Counted from the first letter of the stretch, positions 1-12,910 are shown. The stretch: DNA of 64,000 nucleotides from Mastigias papua (GCA_964019165.1 OZ025281.1:6915799-6979798), one strand, 5' to 3'. Made by a program: numbers and translations. Notes: generated by a model from the letters alone, not told the origin.

Positions 1-11
1 ACCACTTGGCA

Positions 12-47
12 CCTATTCACCATTGTTTACTTGAAGAGTTCAAGTGA
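12..47 (-). mobile_element. Remnant of a PLE 3' tail at the window start
   Basis: These bases match the 3' tail of the PLE family found at 26.8, 28.1, 33.1 and 53.9 kb (CCTATTCACCATTGTTTACT and onward), in the inverted orientation. The match stops three bases before the ORF1 start codon of the LINE, so a PLE remnant abuts the LINE 5' end. Confidence 0.6.
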
Positions 48-50
48 ATA

Positions 51-1466
51 ATGGCGGATCAAGGAGCGAGCTGTGGTTTATGCCTTGCGAATATAGTCAA
101 CACACGAGAACGAGACGGTACAGAAGAAATTGATATTATTATTGGTATACTAGAGGAGCTAAAGGCAAAAAGTAAAGGCCAGAATTATGCAAATATAGTT
201 GAGACATGTCAAAATGAGCATGGGTGGTTTGAAAGCAAGACGGCTTCCGTAATTGAGTTGGCCATACAGAGTGAAGCAATTTATGAAACTATATAACGAG
301 GTAAAAAAACATTTCATATTAATGAACCCAATAAGGTGATTATAAGGGATGTATGTGAAAATGATTCCACCCCTAAGCAGAAACAGGACGTGTCGTGTCA
401 AAATGATTATCACGAGTCCAACCAGCTTGCCTTAGCTTCAATTACAGACCTTATTTCTATAGTTAACAATCTGTCGCATGATTTGAATAAAACCACCTTG
501 AATCAACACCAAGGTATGGGGAATGGGAGTCAAAGTAGAAGTATCATCACGATTCTGGAAGCTAGAATTTGTTCGCTAGAAAGACAACTCGATGAAAAAC
601 AAAAAATTATTGAGCTTTTAATAGGCTCAAATTTAGGCCAAAGACAACAACCATTTCTGGAGGAGTCAACAAACAATAGCAATAACAACGTGGACAATAG
701 CAACAACAATGAAAGCTCAACAGCTAAGAAACAAGACAAAAAGCACTTTTCTAACACTACAGCATCGTGTCAATTGGGAATTGACAACACGCTAGGAAAG
801 AAAGCAAAGAGCAAAAAAGCAGAAAAGCCGCAAAACAATGATGCTAATGATGTACAGCACACTCAGGATAGAAATACAGCTATAGAGCAAAGCCAAGTAA
901 ATGCAAAAGATCTGCCCAGCAGTAATACCAAAAATGCTAGTGAAAACACATCTGAAAGGGAGAAGAAAAAGATTACAATCATTGGGGACTCAATGCTAAA
1001 CGGGATCAACGATCGAGGCCTAAACAACAAGAAAAGAAAAGTGTGGGTAAAAAACCATCCAGGAGCAAACACCGAAGATATTCTGGACCATTTGAAGCCC
1101 GCGCTTAGGCGAAATCCGGACTTAATTATTATACACTCAGGAACAAATGACATAATGGATGACAATGACACTATTAAATTCCTAGATAAAGCCGTTGAAC
1201 TCAGTCGCAAGGAATGCCCCAAAACTAAAGTCGCCATTTCCCTACCAATAATGAGAAAGGATAAAGATGGCAAATACACAAGAAAAGTACGTGATTTGAA
1301 AAGAAAGATTCAGAAGCACTGCATGGATGAAAACATTCCTTCCATAGACAATGACAATATATCGCAGGATGGATTGGGCATGAAAGGACTCCATTTAAAC
1401 AGGAAAGGACATTCGCAACTTCCACGAAACTTTATAGATTTTATTAACAGTTTTAACAGTTATTGA
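51..1466 (+). pseudogene. LINE ORF1, SGNH esterase-type, with one in-frame stop
   Basis: One reading frame runs from the ATG at 51 to the stop at 1466, interrupted only by a TAA at 294-296. The first 81 codons contain a CxxC and a later CxxxHGWF, which could be a degenerate zinc finger. After the stop come a low-complexity Asn/Ser/Lys-rich linker and a short coiled coil (around ILEARICSLERQLDEK). An SGNH-hydrolase domain follows, with block I IIGDSM, block III HSGTND and block V GLHLN, so Ser, Gly, Asn and His are all present. In CR1 LINEs this domain is an esterase-like module of the RNA-binding ORF1 protein; its exact role in retrotransposition is unsettled. The intact downstream frame suggests the TAA is recent. 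Confidence 0.85.
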
Positions 1467-1496
1467 CGAAACAGGCCTACCCGTCCAAGAAGTCAC

Positions 1497-4474
1497 GTGA
1501 CAACGTCTGTTAAGGTAGGGGATGGTGAGCTTAATGAAAGTCACTTGAAATTAAACGAGGATGACATAACAACAAATGAAGCTGACTGGATTTCCATAAT
1601 CCATTGCTTAAAAAAGAAACACAACCAAAATGTTGCAATTGGGTATCTGAACATCAACTCACTTAGGAACAAATTTGATAATATTATGGGACTAATTGGT
1701 AACGCTATTGATGTACTTATTTTTGCTGAAACAAAACTTGACAGCTCCTTCCCAAAAGATCAGTTTAAGATACCTGGCTACAAGCAACCATATAGATTTG
1801 ATATGTCATCTAGTTCAGGAGGTCTCTTGGTACTGGTCAACGACCAATTATCTTCCAATTTGTTGGGAGAGATTGACATTGCACCAGATATCCAGATTCT
1901 TCCAATAGAGTTAAACTTGAATTCAAAAAAGTGGCTTCTGTTGCCCATATATAAGCCCCCAAAGCTGCAAGATAATTATTTTAGGGAGCACCTATCAAGG
2001 ACGGTTGATTTCTATTCCAGGACGTATGACAATGTATTGATAATTGGTGATTTTAACCTGGAAATAAATAGCCCTACTATGCGCACTATGATGAATGATC
2101 ACAATCTCTCCAGTCTCATTCAAACTCCAACATGCTTTAAATCCAAGGATGGGAGATGCATTGATCTTATACTAACAAACAGCAAAAATGGCTGTTTCAA
2201 TACCAAAACGTTTGAGACAGGATTTAGTGACTTTCATCATATGGTGTATACAAATCTTAAAACAACCTATACAAGGCTACATCCAAGGATTACCAAATTT
2301 AGAAGTTACCGAACGTTCTCAAATGAAAAATTTAGAGCAGAAATTGCTCAGAAACTCTCCGAATGTCAAACTAACATATTTGTGGATATACGGCAAATAT
2401 ATCTAGATACTTTGAACAAGTTTGCCCCCCTGAAAAAATCTCCATCCGTGGAAATAACAAGCCCCATATGTCTAAGGATTTACGGAAAGCCATAATGAAA
2501 CGCACTAGGTTAAAGCGGATTGCCAACATAACTCATTCTGATGAGAATATTGGGAAATACAAAAGGCAAAGAAACTTGGTTGTTAAGATGAACAAGCAAG
2601 CAAAAATTGAATTCTACAAGAACCTTGATCCCAAAAAAATGGATAGTGAGAAAGCGTTCTGGCAAACGTTCAAGCCTTTATTGTCCAACAAATGCTCAAA
2701 CTCAACAAGACAAGTTACCTTGATTGATAAAGGTGTTTTGCTTTCTAAGGATGAGGAAGTTAGTGAGTGCTTCAACACCTATTTTGTAAATATAACAGAT
2801 ACACTTAAGATCGAAAGGGCTCCTTCGATAAAAATTGATGACCCGATAGAGCATCCAGTTGATGCCGCTATTTTACGATATAGTAAGCACCCGAGCATTA
2901 TTAGAATTAAGGAAAGGGTAAATGATGCAAATAAATTTGTTTTTCAGACTTTGGAGTATTCTGAGGTATCGGATGAAATCAACCACCTAAATATAAGGAA
3001 AAAAACAAGTGGAGATATTCCTTCCCACATATTAAAAATGACATCAGATCTTTCCTTCAACAAGGTAACAAACATTGCAAACTCAATGGTCCAATCCTGC
3101 ATCTTCCCTGATCCATTAAAGCTAGCAGATGTATCGCCAGTATATAAAGATGGTACCATCACTTCAAAAAGTAACTATCGACCTATCAGTGTACTATCAG
3201 CATTCTCAAAAGTATTTGAGCGCCTCCTAAAAAAGCAAATGGAACAGTTTATGGAACCTCAACTAGCAAACATTATATGCGGATTTAGAAATAGACATAG
3301 TACTCAACATGCTCTACTTAGAGTCATTGAGACAATCCGTATGCATATCGACCAATCAGGTGTATGCGGTATGGTGTTGATGGACCTATCAAAAGCATAT
3401 GACTGTCTACCCCATGACCTGCTTTTAGCCAAGATGGAGGCTTACGGTTTCAGCATAGACAGTCTAAAACTTATGCATAGTTACCTTGTTGGAAGAAGGC
3501 AAAGAGTAAAAATAGGCACTTGTTTTAGTGCATGGCAGGACATCAAAGTTGATGTTCCACAGGGGTCTGTTCTAGGACCCTTCCTATTTAACCTTTTCAT
3601 AAATGACTTCTTCTGTGAGATACAGCACTCTCAGGTATGCAATTTTGCAGACGATAATACAATATATGCATGTGGGCAAAACCTAGATTCCGTTGCCTCA
3701 AACATCGAAAGTGACATGAAAGCTGCAATTCGCTGGTATAAAAACAACGAAATGGTTGCAAACCCAGAAAAATTCCAACTAATGTTTTTAGGCCTAAAAG
3801 ACGACATTAAATTGTGTATTGATATAAATGGCATCGTGGTCCAGATGACTGATAGCGTAAAGCTATTGGGTGTGACAATTGACTCTATGCTAAACTTCAT
3901 CCAGCATGTACAATCAATCTGCAAAAAAGCTTCAAAAAAAGTCAGGGCTTTTTCTAGAATTGCTCCAAACCTTGAATACGAAAAAAATGTCATGCTATAT
4001 AATTCGTTTGTACTATCAAACTTTAATTATTGTCCGCTAATCTGGATGTTTAGTGAAAAATCATCGAACAATGAAATAAATAGAATTCATAAACGCGCCC
4101 TGAGAGTGCTATTGGACGATTATGGGTCTACCTTTGAAGAGCTTCTGCAGAAGAGAGGTGAGCATACGATACATACTAGAAATTTACAAGCATTACTTTT
4201 GGAGGCATACAAATGCTTAACCTCAAAAAATCCCTCCTTTCTGTGGGATCTCTTCGAGCGTAGGCCCACAAATTACAATCTTAGAATAAAGGATCTCGTC
4301 CAACTACCAAGTACGAAAACAGTAAGGTACGGATTAAATTCTCTGAGATTTAGAGGAAGTATGCTATGGAACACACTCCCTGACATGATTAAATCTGCCA
4401 AAAATGACAGACAGTTTAAAAACAGAATCAAAGATTGGACGGGATCCACATGCTGTTGTATAATTTGTGCATAG
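1497..4474 (+). pseudogene. LINE ORF2: endonuclease plus reverse transcriptase, one frameshift
   Basis: The first part (1497 to about 2440) is an apurinic-type endonuclease with recognisable blocks: a Tyr-Leu-Asn-Ile-Asn start, the Glu block IFAETKLDS, IIGDFNL and SDFHH. The second part (frame of 2468, readable back to about 2440) is a CR1-type linker and RT. It carries RPISVLSAFSK, MDLSKAYDCLPHD, QGSVLGPFLFNLFIND and the catalytic FADDNT, then a C-terminal CxC segment. The frames differ by one base; the switch lies near the A-run and CATCCGTGG around 2430-2445. No other lesion is visible. The 1497 start is a GTG and is not supported; translation probably starts elsewhere near the ORF1 end. 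Confidence 0.9.
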
Positions 4475-4493
4475 CATTGTAAATAAGAAGATC

Positions 4494-4537
4494 AGTTGGC
4501 CTGTATTAGTTTTAAAACTATTTATTTTTAGCCAACT
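4494..4537 (+). other. 3' UTR stem-loop of the CR1-like LINE
   Basis: AGTTGGC (4494-4500) pairs with GCCAACT (4531-4537) around a 30-nt loop just upstream of the TTA tail. A related LINE at 26.6 kb has AGTAGGC/GCCTACT at the same place, a compensated change. CR1-type RTs recognise 3' UTR structure, so this is a candidate recognition hairpin. Confidence 0.6.
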
Positions 4538-4567
4538 TTAAAGAAATGTATTATTATTATTATATTA

Positions 4568-5345
4568 AGCGTTGATTTCCATTTGCTTTTCATTCTCTTT
4601 AAGTTCAATTTGTCTTCTCATTTCTTTCTCTTCCATCTGAGCTTTCAATTGTTGCTTTTCTTTGTAGTTCATAATCTTTGTAGTTCTGAAAGTATTTCTT
4701 CTGCATCCAATTGGCTTTCTTCATATTCGTCTATAGTAATTTCGTTCTTCTGCTTCTCTATCTCACCTATCAGTTCGTTAAGCTTTCCGAAATTTTTCTC
4801 AAGTTTTACTTTAAATATAGTCACCCGATCATAAAATTTTTGTTCAGTTCCTCCCCCTTCCAAAAACCTTTAATCTTCATAATATTTTCATTAACCCTGT
4901 TGTTGATTCCATCAATCCTTTGTTTCGTAACTCTCTCCATTGTTATACAAACGGTTTGTTTGCGTAATCTGATATCTTCAAGCTCCAATATTTAGTTAGG
5001 CCCATCGGAGGGTTTCTCTTGTTTAGTTAATTAAGCAAGATTAACTAACATTCTCACTTCTGCCTTGATTCCCTTCTCATACGCATATCTTTGTTGTGCC
5101 GATGTAACACAATTTTCCTCTTGACGAATTATTCTCCTTATAGAAATTGAATCCACGACAAATTATGGTCCTTGTAAACCTATTCGAATTCGACGTCAAG
5201 CCGCAATCTGCATACTACCCTCTGCTAACAAATGTTGCGGCGGAACATGGGCTTGACAGTTTCATAATTCATTAATTCATTAATATATTCCCTCTTATCT
5301 GGTTTCAGACTCAAGTGTATTCCTATAACACTTCCTAACCTTGTT
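4568..5345. other. No recognisable gene apart from the possible gag relic
   Basis: AT-rich sequence between two LINEs. Apart from the short minus-strand Lys/Glu-rich reading frames I see no conserved motif, tandem repeat or RNA gene. Confidence 0.5.
4660..4990 (-). pseudogene. Possible BEL/Pao gag N-terminal relic
   Basis: Read on the minus strand, an ATG near 4940 and a second frame from 4863 to 4669 together give a short Lys/Glu-rich helical stretch with an acidic patch of the form DEYEESQLDAEEIL. This resembles the N-terminal gag region (DUF1759-like) of BEL/Pao LTR elements, which commonly has this acidic helix. A frameshift separates the two pieces and no protease, RT or LTR is visible. 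The call rests on style of sequence only and could be a chance ORF. Confidence 0.22.
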
Positions 5346-6672
5346 TTTTTTTAAAAAAAAAAGGCCATAATACACAGCATGCTCTTTTAAGATTTCTGGA
5401 AACTTGTAAAATGACCTTGGATAAAAGCGGCTATGCAGGAGCTCTATTGATGGATCTCTCTAAAGCCTTTGACCGCGTAGATCATGAATTATTAATAGCA
5501 GAATTGCATGCCTATGGCCTTAGTAGAAATGCTCTTAAAATGATACATAGTTATTTGTAAAAAAGGCTACAGAGAGTTAAAATAAATGGTTCATTTAGCA
5601 CATGGAAGGAAGTTAACAAAGGATCCGTCCTAGGACCTTTGCTTTTTAACATTTCTTTTGAATGATTTGTTTCTTCTGATGAACAGATCCGAAATATGCA
5701 ACTACGCTGATGATACGACAATTTATGTATGCGACTCTAAGATTGAATGTGTCATAGATGGCTTAGAGCAAGATGTTGCTTAGTTAGCAACCTGGTACCC
5801 TGAAAATTATATGAAATTGAATGTAGATAAATGTCATCTTATGATATTTGGTGAAAAAAGTAAAAAGATGAAAATACATATTGGAGAGGCCGTAATAGAA
5901 GAGAGTGATGAAAAACATTGCTAGGGAGAACGCTAGATACAAAGCTTAGCTTCAAAAGTCATATGCAGTCACTTTGCAGAAAAGCAAGCCAGAAGCTGCA
6001 CGCATTATCTAGAATTTCGATTTTCATGGATTCAAAATAAAAATAAAGTTGATGATGAATACCTTGATATTGTCACATTTCAGCTACTGCCCTCTGATAT
6101 GGATATTCCATGATAGGAAGATTGAAAAAAAATAAATAAAATACAGGAGAGGGCTCTTAGAATCGCATACAGAGATAACACTTCTCAATATAAAGAGCTA
6201 TTAGACAAAGATAATTCGGTATCTGTTCATCAGAAGAACCTACAGTTGCTGATGATTGAGATTTACAAAACCAAAAATCGGTTGAATCCTCCGTTTATGA
6301 TAGAAATTTCTGGCGATAAGGAAGTGCCCTATCAGCTAAGAAGCATGAGTAAACTAAATCTACCAAAAGTGAGAACTACAAACTATGGTACAGATACAGT
6401 ACGGTTCATGGGTCAAAGAGCGTGGGCAAAATTGCCAATAGAATTAAAAGCTTCCAGCTCTTTGACAGTTTTTAGAAAATATCTGAAATCAGAGAAAAGC
6501 AGACATTGCAACTGTAGGATCTGCAAGACTTTTATTTATGGATTAGGGTATTTATAATTTTCATATTTTTTTCTTCTTACTTTTACTTTTTTATCTTGTA
6601 AATAGTTGGCCTAAATTAGCTATAGTAGCTACTATAAACAGCCTCTTTAAATTAAAGAGTTAATAATACAAT
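5346..6672 (+). mobile_element. Decayed CR1-like LINE, RT and 3' end
   Basis: Plus-strand fragments of a CR1-type RT can be followed through many frameshifts and stops: MDLSKAFDRVDHELL near 5450, a GSVLGPLLFN block near 5625, NYADDTTIYV near 5700, a continuous C-terminal ORF at 6246-6557 ending with a CNCRICK motif, and a 3' UTR that begins AGTTGGCCT (6604). It ends in TTAATAATA. It is related to the LINE at the window start but clearly much older. The 5' half (ORF1, endonuclease, N-terminal RT) is missing. Confidence 0.85.
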
Positions 6673-8870
6673 CCAAAACGCACTCGTACTCAAAACGGTA
6701 ACAAAATAAAACACAGCATGAATAAAAAGCTAGTATGTTCTACGATAATGTAAGGTGTTCTTTCCACATTTCGCAGAGGCGGATCCAATGTGCCTTACGG
6801 AAGGCAGTCCTTTTTTCTCAAACTGGAATAAGTTGTCTGGATTTTCGGAACAGTGTGGATCAATTCGTACTTTCTATACCCGCCTCCAGCATTGAGTCCC
6901 TGTGTACCTTCGTAGCGATTGATCGATCTTCCTTTGTCTTCTGTTGCCTTCATCGTCTGCCTCGTATTCAGGGTAAGAGAAATGATCAATGATGTCATTG
7001 GGAATGATTTATAATCATAAATCGTTTTCGTTCAACGCGTATGCAAGTTTGATAATTTATGCGGTGCAAGTGTTGTGCGGCAGATCACATAAATTATCTA
7101 GCTGACAGCGCAGCTTTTCATAATAGATTTTGAGACCGATTTTGGTTTTATTGTTCTACGGAGGGGTTCTGCGGTAGATCAAGATTAACCAAAGACAAAA
7201 GATATCTGCCTTACAACTGCCATACAACCGCCTTACAACTGCCGCACAATTTCCATGATTGAAACGGAATGAATCAAATGGATTTGCTGAAGCACTATAG
7301 CCTCACTTGGAGAGTGATATAGGAAGACTGCGTGGCCGTGGGGGAAGCAAGCAAAGCTATGAAAGCGTACACTGGATCTTTTGAGCGGAATGACTAGCTC
7401 GTCGACTGTAAGGAATCAGTCCTACTCAGAGAACTTTCGACGGCGGAGGTGAAGAAGCTAGGCCATACTGCTCCTTGCTCCTGATAACATTTTTTGTGCC
7501 AGGTAGTTCATTGCTTCATTCTCCAGCTTAACAGAAGTTCTAGCATCCTCCATATGAGACGGCAAAGTTTATCTTCTTACAACAAAGTGACCAAATTTGT
7601 GATTAGAATATATATCAGGTTATAACTTTGTGCCTAGTAAACAGCTACTTAAAAATGTAGCAACATAATCCTTGATGTTTTCATGAATTATATCGTGAAA
7701 TTTTAAGCTATGGAATAGTGGTACCAGGAATGATTTGTTTTTCTTTCTGCTATTGTTCGATCTTGTTATGTTTATTTGTTTTAGTTTAAATCTTAACTAC
7801 GGACGCTGTGTTTATGTGTCAATTTAGATTGTACGTAGGTTATTGATAGAAATGAAATCTGAAATCTAAAACTCAATATAATCTCTACTTGCTTGCACAC
7901 TGCTTAAGAGCCATTGCCTGTCTCAGTTGATTTTGGCCTTGGCTTTTTTTTGCATTTCTTGTATTGTAGCGTATTTATCCAGGATAAGTGGTGATTCTAA
8001 TTGCCTGTATACTGCAATTTCTGTGGCTGTCTCTAAGGATGAAAAACTGTCCTTATGACACTCAGAGCACTTATGTCAGCTGAGATTTATCATAATGCCT
8101 CCTTCTATGCATCACATCCACATTTATTATCCTTACTGACAACACTACAAACACTTTAACTTATTGGTAGACTTTTTCAGCTATCTCATACCCCGTAGAT
8201 TAGTGATTTGATGAATACACCAGGGTGTAAGCATTGCCATCTAGTGCACCTGCAGACTTTGAAAATTTGTAAGGTATAAGGATTGAGCCAATTTGTTTGG
8301 TTATTGGCATTAGCTAGTGTTACTGGTATTGCCATACACCCTCTGTACCCAGAAACTGGATGTACTGCATTTGGAAAGTTTGCTGTCAAATGTTGTAGTT
8401 AAGTCTCAAACAATCAAGAAGCTGCGCATTCCCACATCCATTTGTTATGGTCGCACTATGCTGGGCCTGTAAGTGATGTAAATCCGTCATTTCAACTAGA
8501 TCACATTGTACCAGTATTTTTGCAATAGTTTGCGACCTGTTCTTACTAAAGGCTCATGCTTGAAAGTAGAGAAAATTCAATCTCTTCTAATGCAAAATTA
8601 AACGTCACAAATTTGAAGACCAAGGTTTCTCCACCCTTTATGTCTTCTAGCTTGAAGGTAGGCAAGATCTGTTTCGCTGTTTCAACACAGTCAAAATCTC
8701 TACTTGATGAAAAAGGTAATGGATGAAGTTTCCCTTCCTTTCTGTCTGATCATAGGCCTGAAATAATGTTGGAGGATCCTTCAACAAATACTAATGACAT
8801 AGGTTGTGTTTTTGACAAAACAGCACCTCTGAATAGATAATCAAAAATATGAAATTTGCAGCAATATCTG
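6673..8870. other. Gene-free interval
   Basis: No supportable coding sequence. A small local repeat of CCTTACAACTGCC units occurs at about 7210-7245. ORFs here are short and lack conserved motifs. Confidence 0.5.
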
Positions 8871-8879
8871 GAGTAGTAT

Positions 8880-9680
8880 TTTATGGGAAAGAGGGGAGTT
8901 TTCCTTGTTTGACTTGAAGATTGTAAATGGCTTCAACACTCTAAACTCCTTCATGGTGCCTTCTGCTTGCCTTGTGCAATGTTTGGTCACCAGACTGGTG
9001 TCAATTTATCTAAAGTAGACAGACCAACTGTATGTCCTTTCATATACTGGTCCTATGCAGTATCAAGGTTCAAAATGTACATCAAGTCAAGCAACCTAAA
9101 AACTACATTATGAACCATGCAAACTTCCTTTGATGTGAAATTAATTTCAGTAGACATAATCCACAATAAAGTATCAAATGACACTATCTGTAAGAATAAG
9201 TTATGTCCCATCATTAAGACTGTTCTCTATTTTTTGCAAGACAAAATATAGAGGGATGATTCCAAATAGTATGAGTGCAAACTACAGGGATGATTCCAAA
9301 TACTATGAGATGATAGGCACTGGAAGCTTTCAAACTCTCCTTTATTTCAGAGTTGAAAGTGTTGATGCAATTCTTACAGAACACTTTGATACTTCCCAAA
9401 AAATTCCACTTAAGGGTCAAATGCTATCCAGGATGATATATCTTGCTGTGCTAGAGTAATGAATAAAAGAATAATTTCTGAAATAAAACTTCCAAATATT
9501 TTCCCATACTCTCTTATGAAGTCACAATCTACTCACATAAAAAGCAAATGCATGTTGTTTTCAGCACTATCTGATAAGGTGATAGATTGTGTAGTGAATA
9601 GGTATCACTTAGATAGTCAAAACTGTTGGGGCCAATGTTATGAAGAACCTGGCAATGTGGCAGGGGAAAGGTTCTAGTGT
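8880..9680 (+). pseudogene. hAT transposase fossil (TTF zinc finger and DUF4371 region)
   Basis: Scattered plus-strand reading frames match the N-terminal half of the ZMYM/TTF-type hAT transposases, the same broad family as the intact gene at 29.1-31.5 kb. Near 8950 a frame reads GAFCLPCAMFG (TTF zinc-finger style). At 9283-9420 RDDSKYYE, FQTLLYFRVES and a DAILTEHF stretch appear, then FSALSDKVIDC (the degraded first catalytic Asp block) and CWGQCYEEPGNVAG (the second). Stops and frameshifts are frequent. A roughly 40-base internal tandem duplication containing GGGATGATTCCAAATA is seen at 9254-9310. The C-terminal dimerisation domain was not found. Confidence 0.6.
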
Positions 9681-9689
9681 TTCACCTCA

Positions 9690-11235
9690 AATTCTTCAAA
9701 TAAATTCCCTTACTATTTATACCTATTTGACATTTTGGTTAAAAACATACTGCATTCCTTCAGTGAAAATTAAAGAGATTGCTAATAGAAGCTTATAAGA
9801 TAACATGTTTCTTTTGCGCATGCATCACTTAAGAGCCACACCCTTTTGCAAGGTAGTCAGATTTTTCCCTCATCTGCACCTGCTTCATGAACTTTATTAT
9901 CCATGAATGTTCACGACAGTGTACTGTGAAATATATAAATAAATGGGGACGAAATGATTGGACTCGCGATGATGATGATTGTTATAATCGTTGTGGACCA
10001 AACTGTACTTAAGATGTTGAAATAAGGCGATGGATGTGATCTTCCGTGATGGCTGCGAGCGGTCTTTAAGTCATAGTCGATTCAGAATCATCTCCAGAGA
10101 ATAGTCATCTTTGGTACACAGTATTTTCATATCACTTATCTAAGCTACTGTTTTTCTATATACATATGGCTGGGCTGGGTGACATGCGTCCCCGCCATGG
10201 CTCTAACTTATATCATCGATGTTCGCATGATAACTGTCTTCTCCAATTCTTCACTCTATTCCATCCTCCACCTCCCACCCTAACTTAAAGCACGAGGGCT
10301 ATATATACTTTTTACTACCTAATGTTATGTCAGCAGTTTTGCTGCTAACCAACTAATGATTACGATGCAGATTTCAGTCTAAAAGAAGCATTGCGTAATC
10401 CTGGATCCTTCTAGACTTCCCTAAACAATAGATAAGAATGCTGTGTAATGCTCGGTCATGTAGCTAATCTAACGGAATGATGACAAGGCTATATTTATGC
10501 ATAGTGCAATGGCAGCAATTATGCATCCTAACCTAATCTGATAAACTAGCTTAACCCTAAAAATAGCAATAGTACTGGCTCTACGCCATGGAACCTCGAC
10601 GAAACACCTAATACAATAAACGCCAAATTACACTCCTGACTCTTTCCCAAGCACTGAGAGTCCAGGTGCGAGAAACAACGCTAAATGTAGAATACGAATG
10701 TAGATACGAGTACTTTCGCAAGCCACTCTGTCTTCGGCCTAGTTCCCAAGGTGTTAGTTTATACAAAATCTACCCAAACATTCTAACAAAAATCTATCAA
10801 CCAAACTAGCAGTATACAGTATTGTCACTTTCAATCTGCTTTAGATAGGTGGCAGAGTATCTGATAAATTCTATCATCACGCAAACTAATGCAAACTGTA
10901 ACTATCTGCACAGTATACAAAATACTCTATGAGTCTGTATTCTAAGCAAAAATTCCCATTCATATGTGGCATAGCATACATACGGTACTGGAAACCGAAC
11001 TTTGTGACAATTTTTCCGCAAGGCAAAATATATCTTGATGGGATTTTGGCCCTAAAAGTCATTTTCTCTGATGGACTCCGTGGAGTACTCCATTAGATAT
11101 TGACCTATAAAAATTCGTGTCACTCTCTGCCAAGTCTCATACTGTATTTTCGATTTGAACAATATTGCCTCTAAAATAAGGCGTTAGTAGATATATTATC
11201 CGGTACCTTTGAGCGATTTTTGCAGAGAAACAACT
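9690..11235. other. Gene-free interval
   Basis: AT-rich sequence with no ORF or repeat that I can assign. Confidence 0.5.
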
Positions 11236-11239
11236 ACAA

Positions 11240-12910
11240 CTGATTTATTATTCATTGACTATACGTACCCCAATCAAAAACAGAAGATTAAAGTTAGAAT
11301 TTGCCCCTTGGTTAACTCCACATCTAAGAAAGTCGATAGAGACTAGGGACAGATTGAAGAAAAAGAGCGAAAATACTCCTGAAATAAGGTCAGCTTATGC
11401 CATGATACAGAATAGAGTAACCAAGGAAGTTTGGTATTCTTGTATTCCGGATCATTACAGAGATTTAACAGAGAAAAATAATGGGGATCAAAAGAAAATG
11501 TGGAAAGCAATTAATGGAGTCCTAGACAAAGATATTGAATCCATAACGACTTCGAATAGAGAAGTTGGCGGCAAATACTTGACAAAAGAGCGGGATGTGT
11601 TTGAAGCAGTAACCTGTCATTTTATCTCTGTTGGACCAAACCTCGCAAAAAGCGTAGAAACGAGGCCAAACGATAGCTACCGGCAGCACATCAAGCCAGT
11701 TAACAACGACATGCCATTCAAAACAGTCGCCAAAACGTATGTGATGAAAGCTATAAATCATCTAAAGAACGGCAAAGTGTTTGTTCCTGGAAATGTTACC
11801 GTAACTTTGCCAACAGACGCGAGTGAATATATAGCTCATACCTTATGCTGATTTATAATGAATCACTTACAAAAGCCGTTTTTTCTGACATTTAGAAATT
11901 AGCGAGAGTCACCCCCAATTTACAAACAAAGAGGCAAAGCTGGGGGCAGCATTCAAAAGACAGAGACGTAACCTTTGGTAATCCGCAAGGATCTTGTTTT
12001 GGCCTTTTCCTCGTAACATATATTTGAATGATTTGAAAACGTGCCTAAAATTCTCCAGATGAAACATCTATGCTGACGACACCAACATAACGATGGCAAT
12101 GAATGATGTAGTGAAACTAGCTGAGGATGCACATCCAGAACTTTCCGATCTCACTGAGTGGATGAGGGTAAATAAGCTTATCATCAATCTGAAGAAAACT
12201 GAATCCATGGTCATACGGCATCTGCCAAAAAGGAAACTCCAGATCTGCCAAAAAATTTTGAAACTACATAACACTCTCGGAGTGATAGTTGATGAAACAC
12301 TAATTTGGGAAGAACACTTTAAGTGGACCAAAGACAAAATGGGTGGAGGTCTTGCCGCTTTAAAACAAACCAACAAAATATCATTCTACAGTTTCGACTG
12401 TGTAATCTATATTATGCACTAGTTCAGGGTTACCTGCACTATGCTGATGTTATCTGGAGTAGTCTGTCAAAAGCAAAATTAGCCGCTCTCCAACGCCTTC
12501 CAGACAGGGCGTGCTCAATAATAGCAAATGCAAGAATTAAATATAACTGGTAATAACTGCCCAAACAAAATAAATTTTTCCGTTACGATCGAGGTGTTAT
12601 GATCTACAAGATCATGAACAAAATTTGCCTGAAAGCCTATGGGGTGAATTCCATGGAGTGAATGAAAACGAGGTCTTTCCACTAGACCTACAATACAAAA
12701 CAGTGTCCAGATCTCAAGATCCCCAAATACAGGACTGAATTTGCAAAGAAAGGCTTTCATTACGCAGCTATCAAGATATGACATGACACACCAGCCACAA
12801 TTTGTGAGCTGCCAACACTAGCTAGTTCTAAGAAACAAATAAAAGTACAGCTAAAGGCTTGCTAAAGAACTAGACTATCAAACCCAACTCTCTGGAAGAA
12901 CAGCAATAAA
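11240..12910 (+). mobile_element. Decayed LINE fragment (linker and RT)
   Basis: The ORF at 11255-11851 is the endonuclease-RT linker of a CR1/Jockey-like LINE (APWLTPHLRKSIETRDRLKK, then a KMWKAINGVL block and MKAINHLKNGK). The RT core is deleted between about 11860 and 11960. Then GNPQGSCFG, a broken YADDTNITMA near 12070, and the thumb region WMRVNKLIINLKKTESMV at 12160-12210 follow, and a YALVQGYLHYADVIW segment continues in a shifted frame at about 12410. The rest to about 12900 is badly decayed. It is not part of the same copy as the other LINEs. Confidence 0.75.

Larger units (their letters stand above)
48..4567 (+). mobile_element. CR1-like non-LTR retrotransposon, nearly full length
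   Basis: Two consecutive ORFs occur in the usual CR1/L2-clade order: ORF1 with a coiled coil and an SGNH-hydrolase domain, then ORF2 with an apurinic-type endonuclease followed by reverse transcriptase. The 3' end has a 7-bp stem-loop and stops in a short TTA microsatellite, as CR1/L2 elements do, rather than in poly(A). A premature stop in ORF1 and a frameshift in ORF2 make this copy defective, but it is otherwise well preserved and probably a fairly recent insertion. The 5' UTR seems absent: the first ATG lies 3 bp from PLE-derived sequence. Confidence 0.9.

Noticed and set aside
1225..1425. Minus-strand ORFs opposite LINE ORF1
   Set aside because: Shadows of the coding strand without independent motifs.
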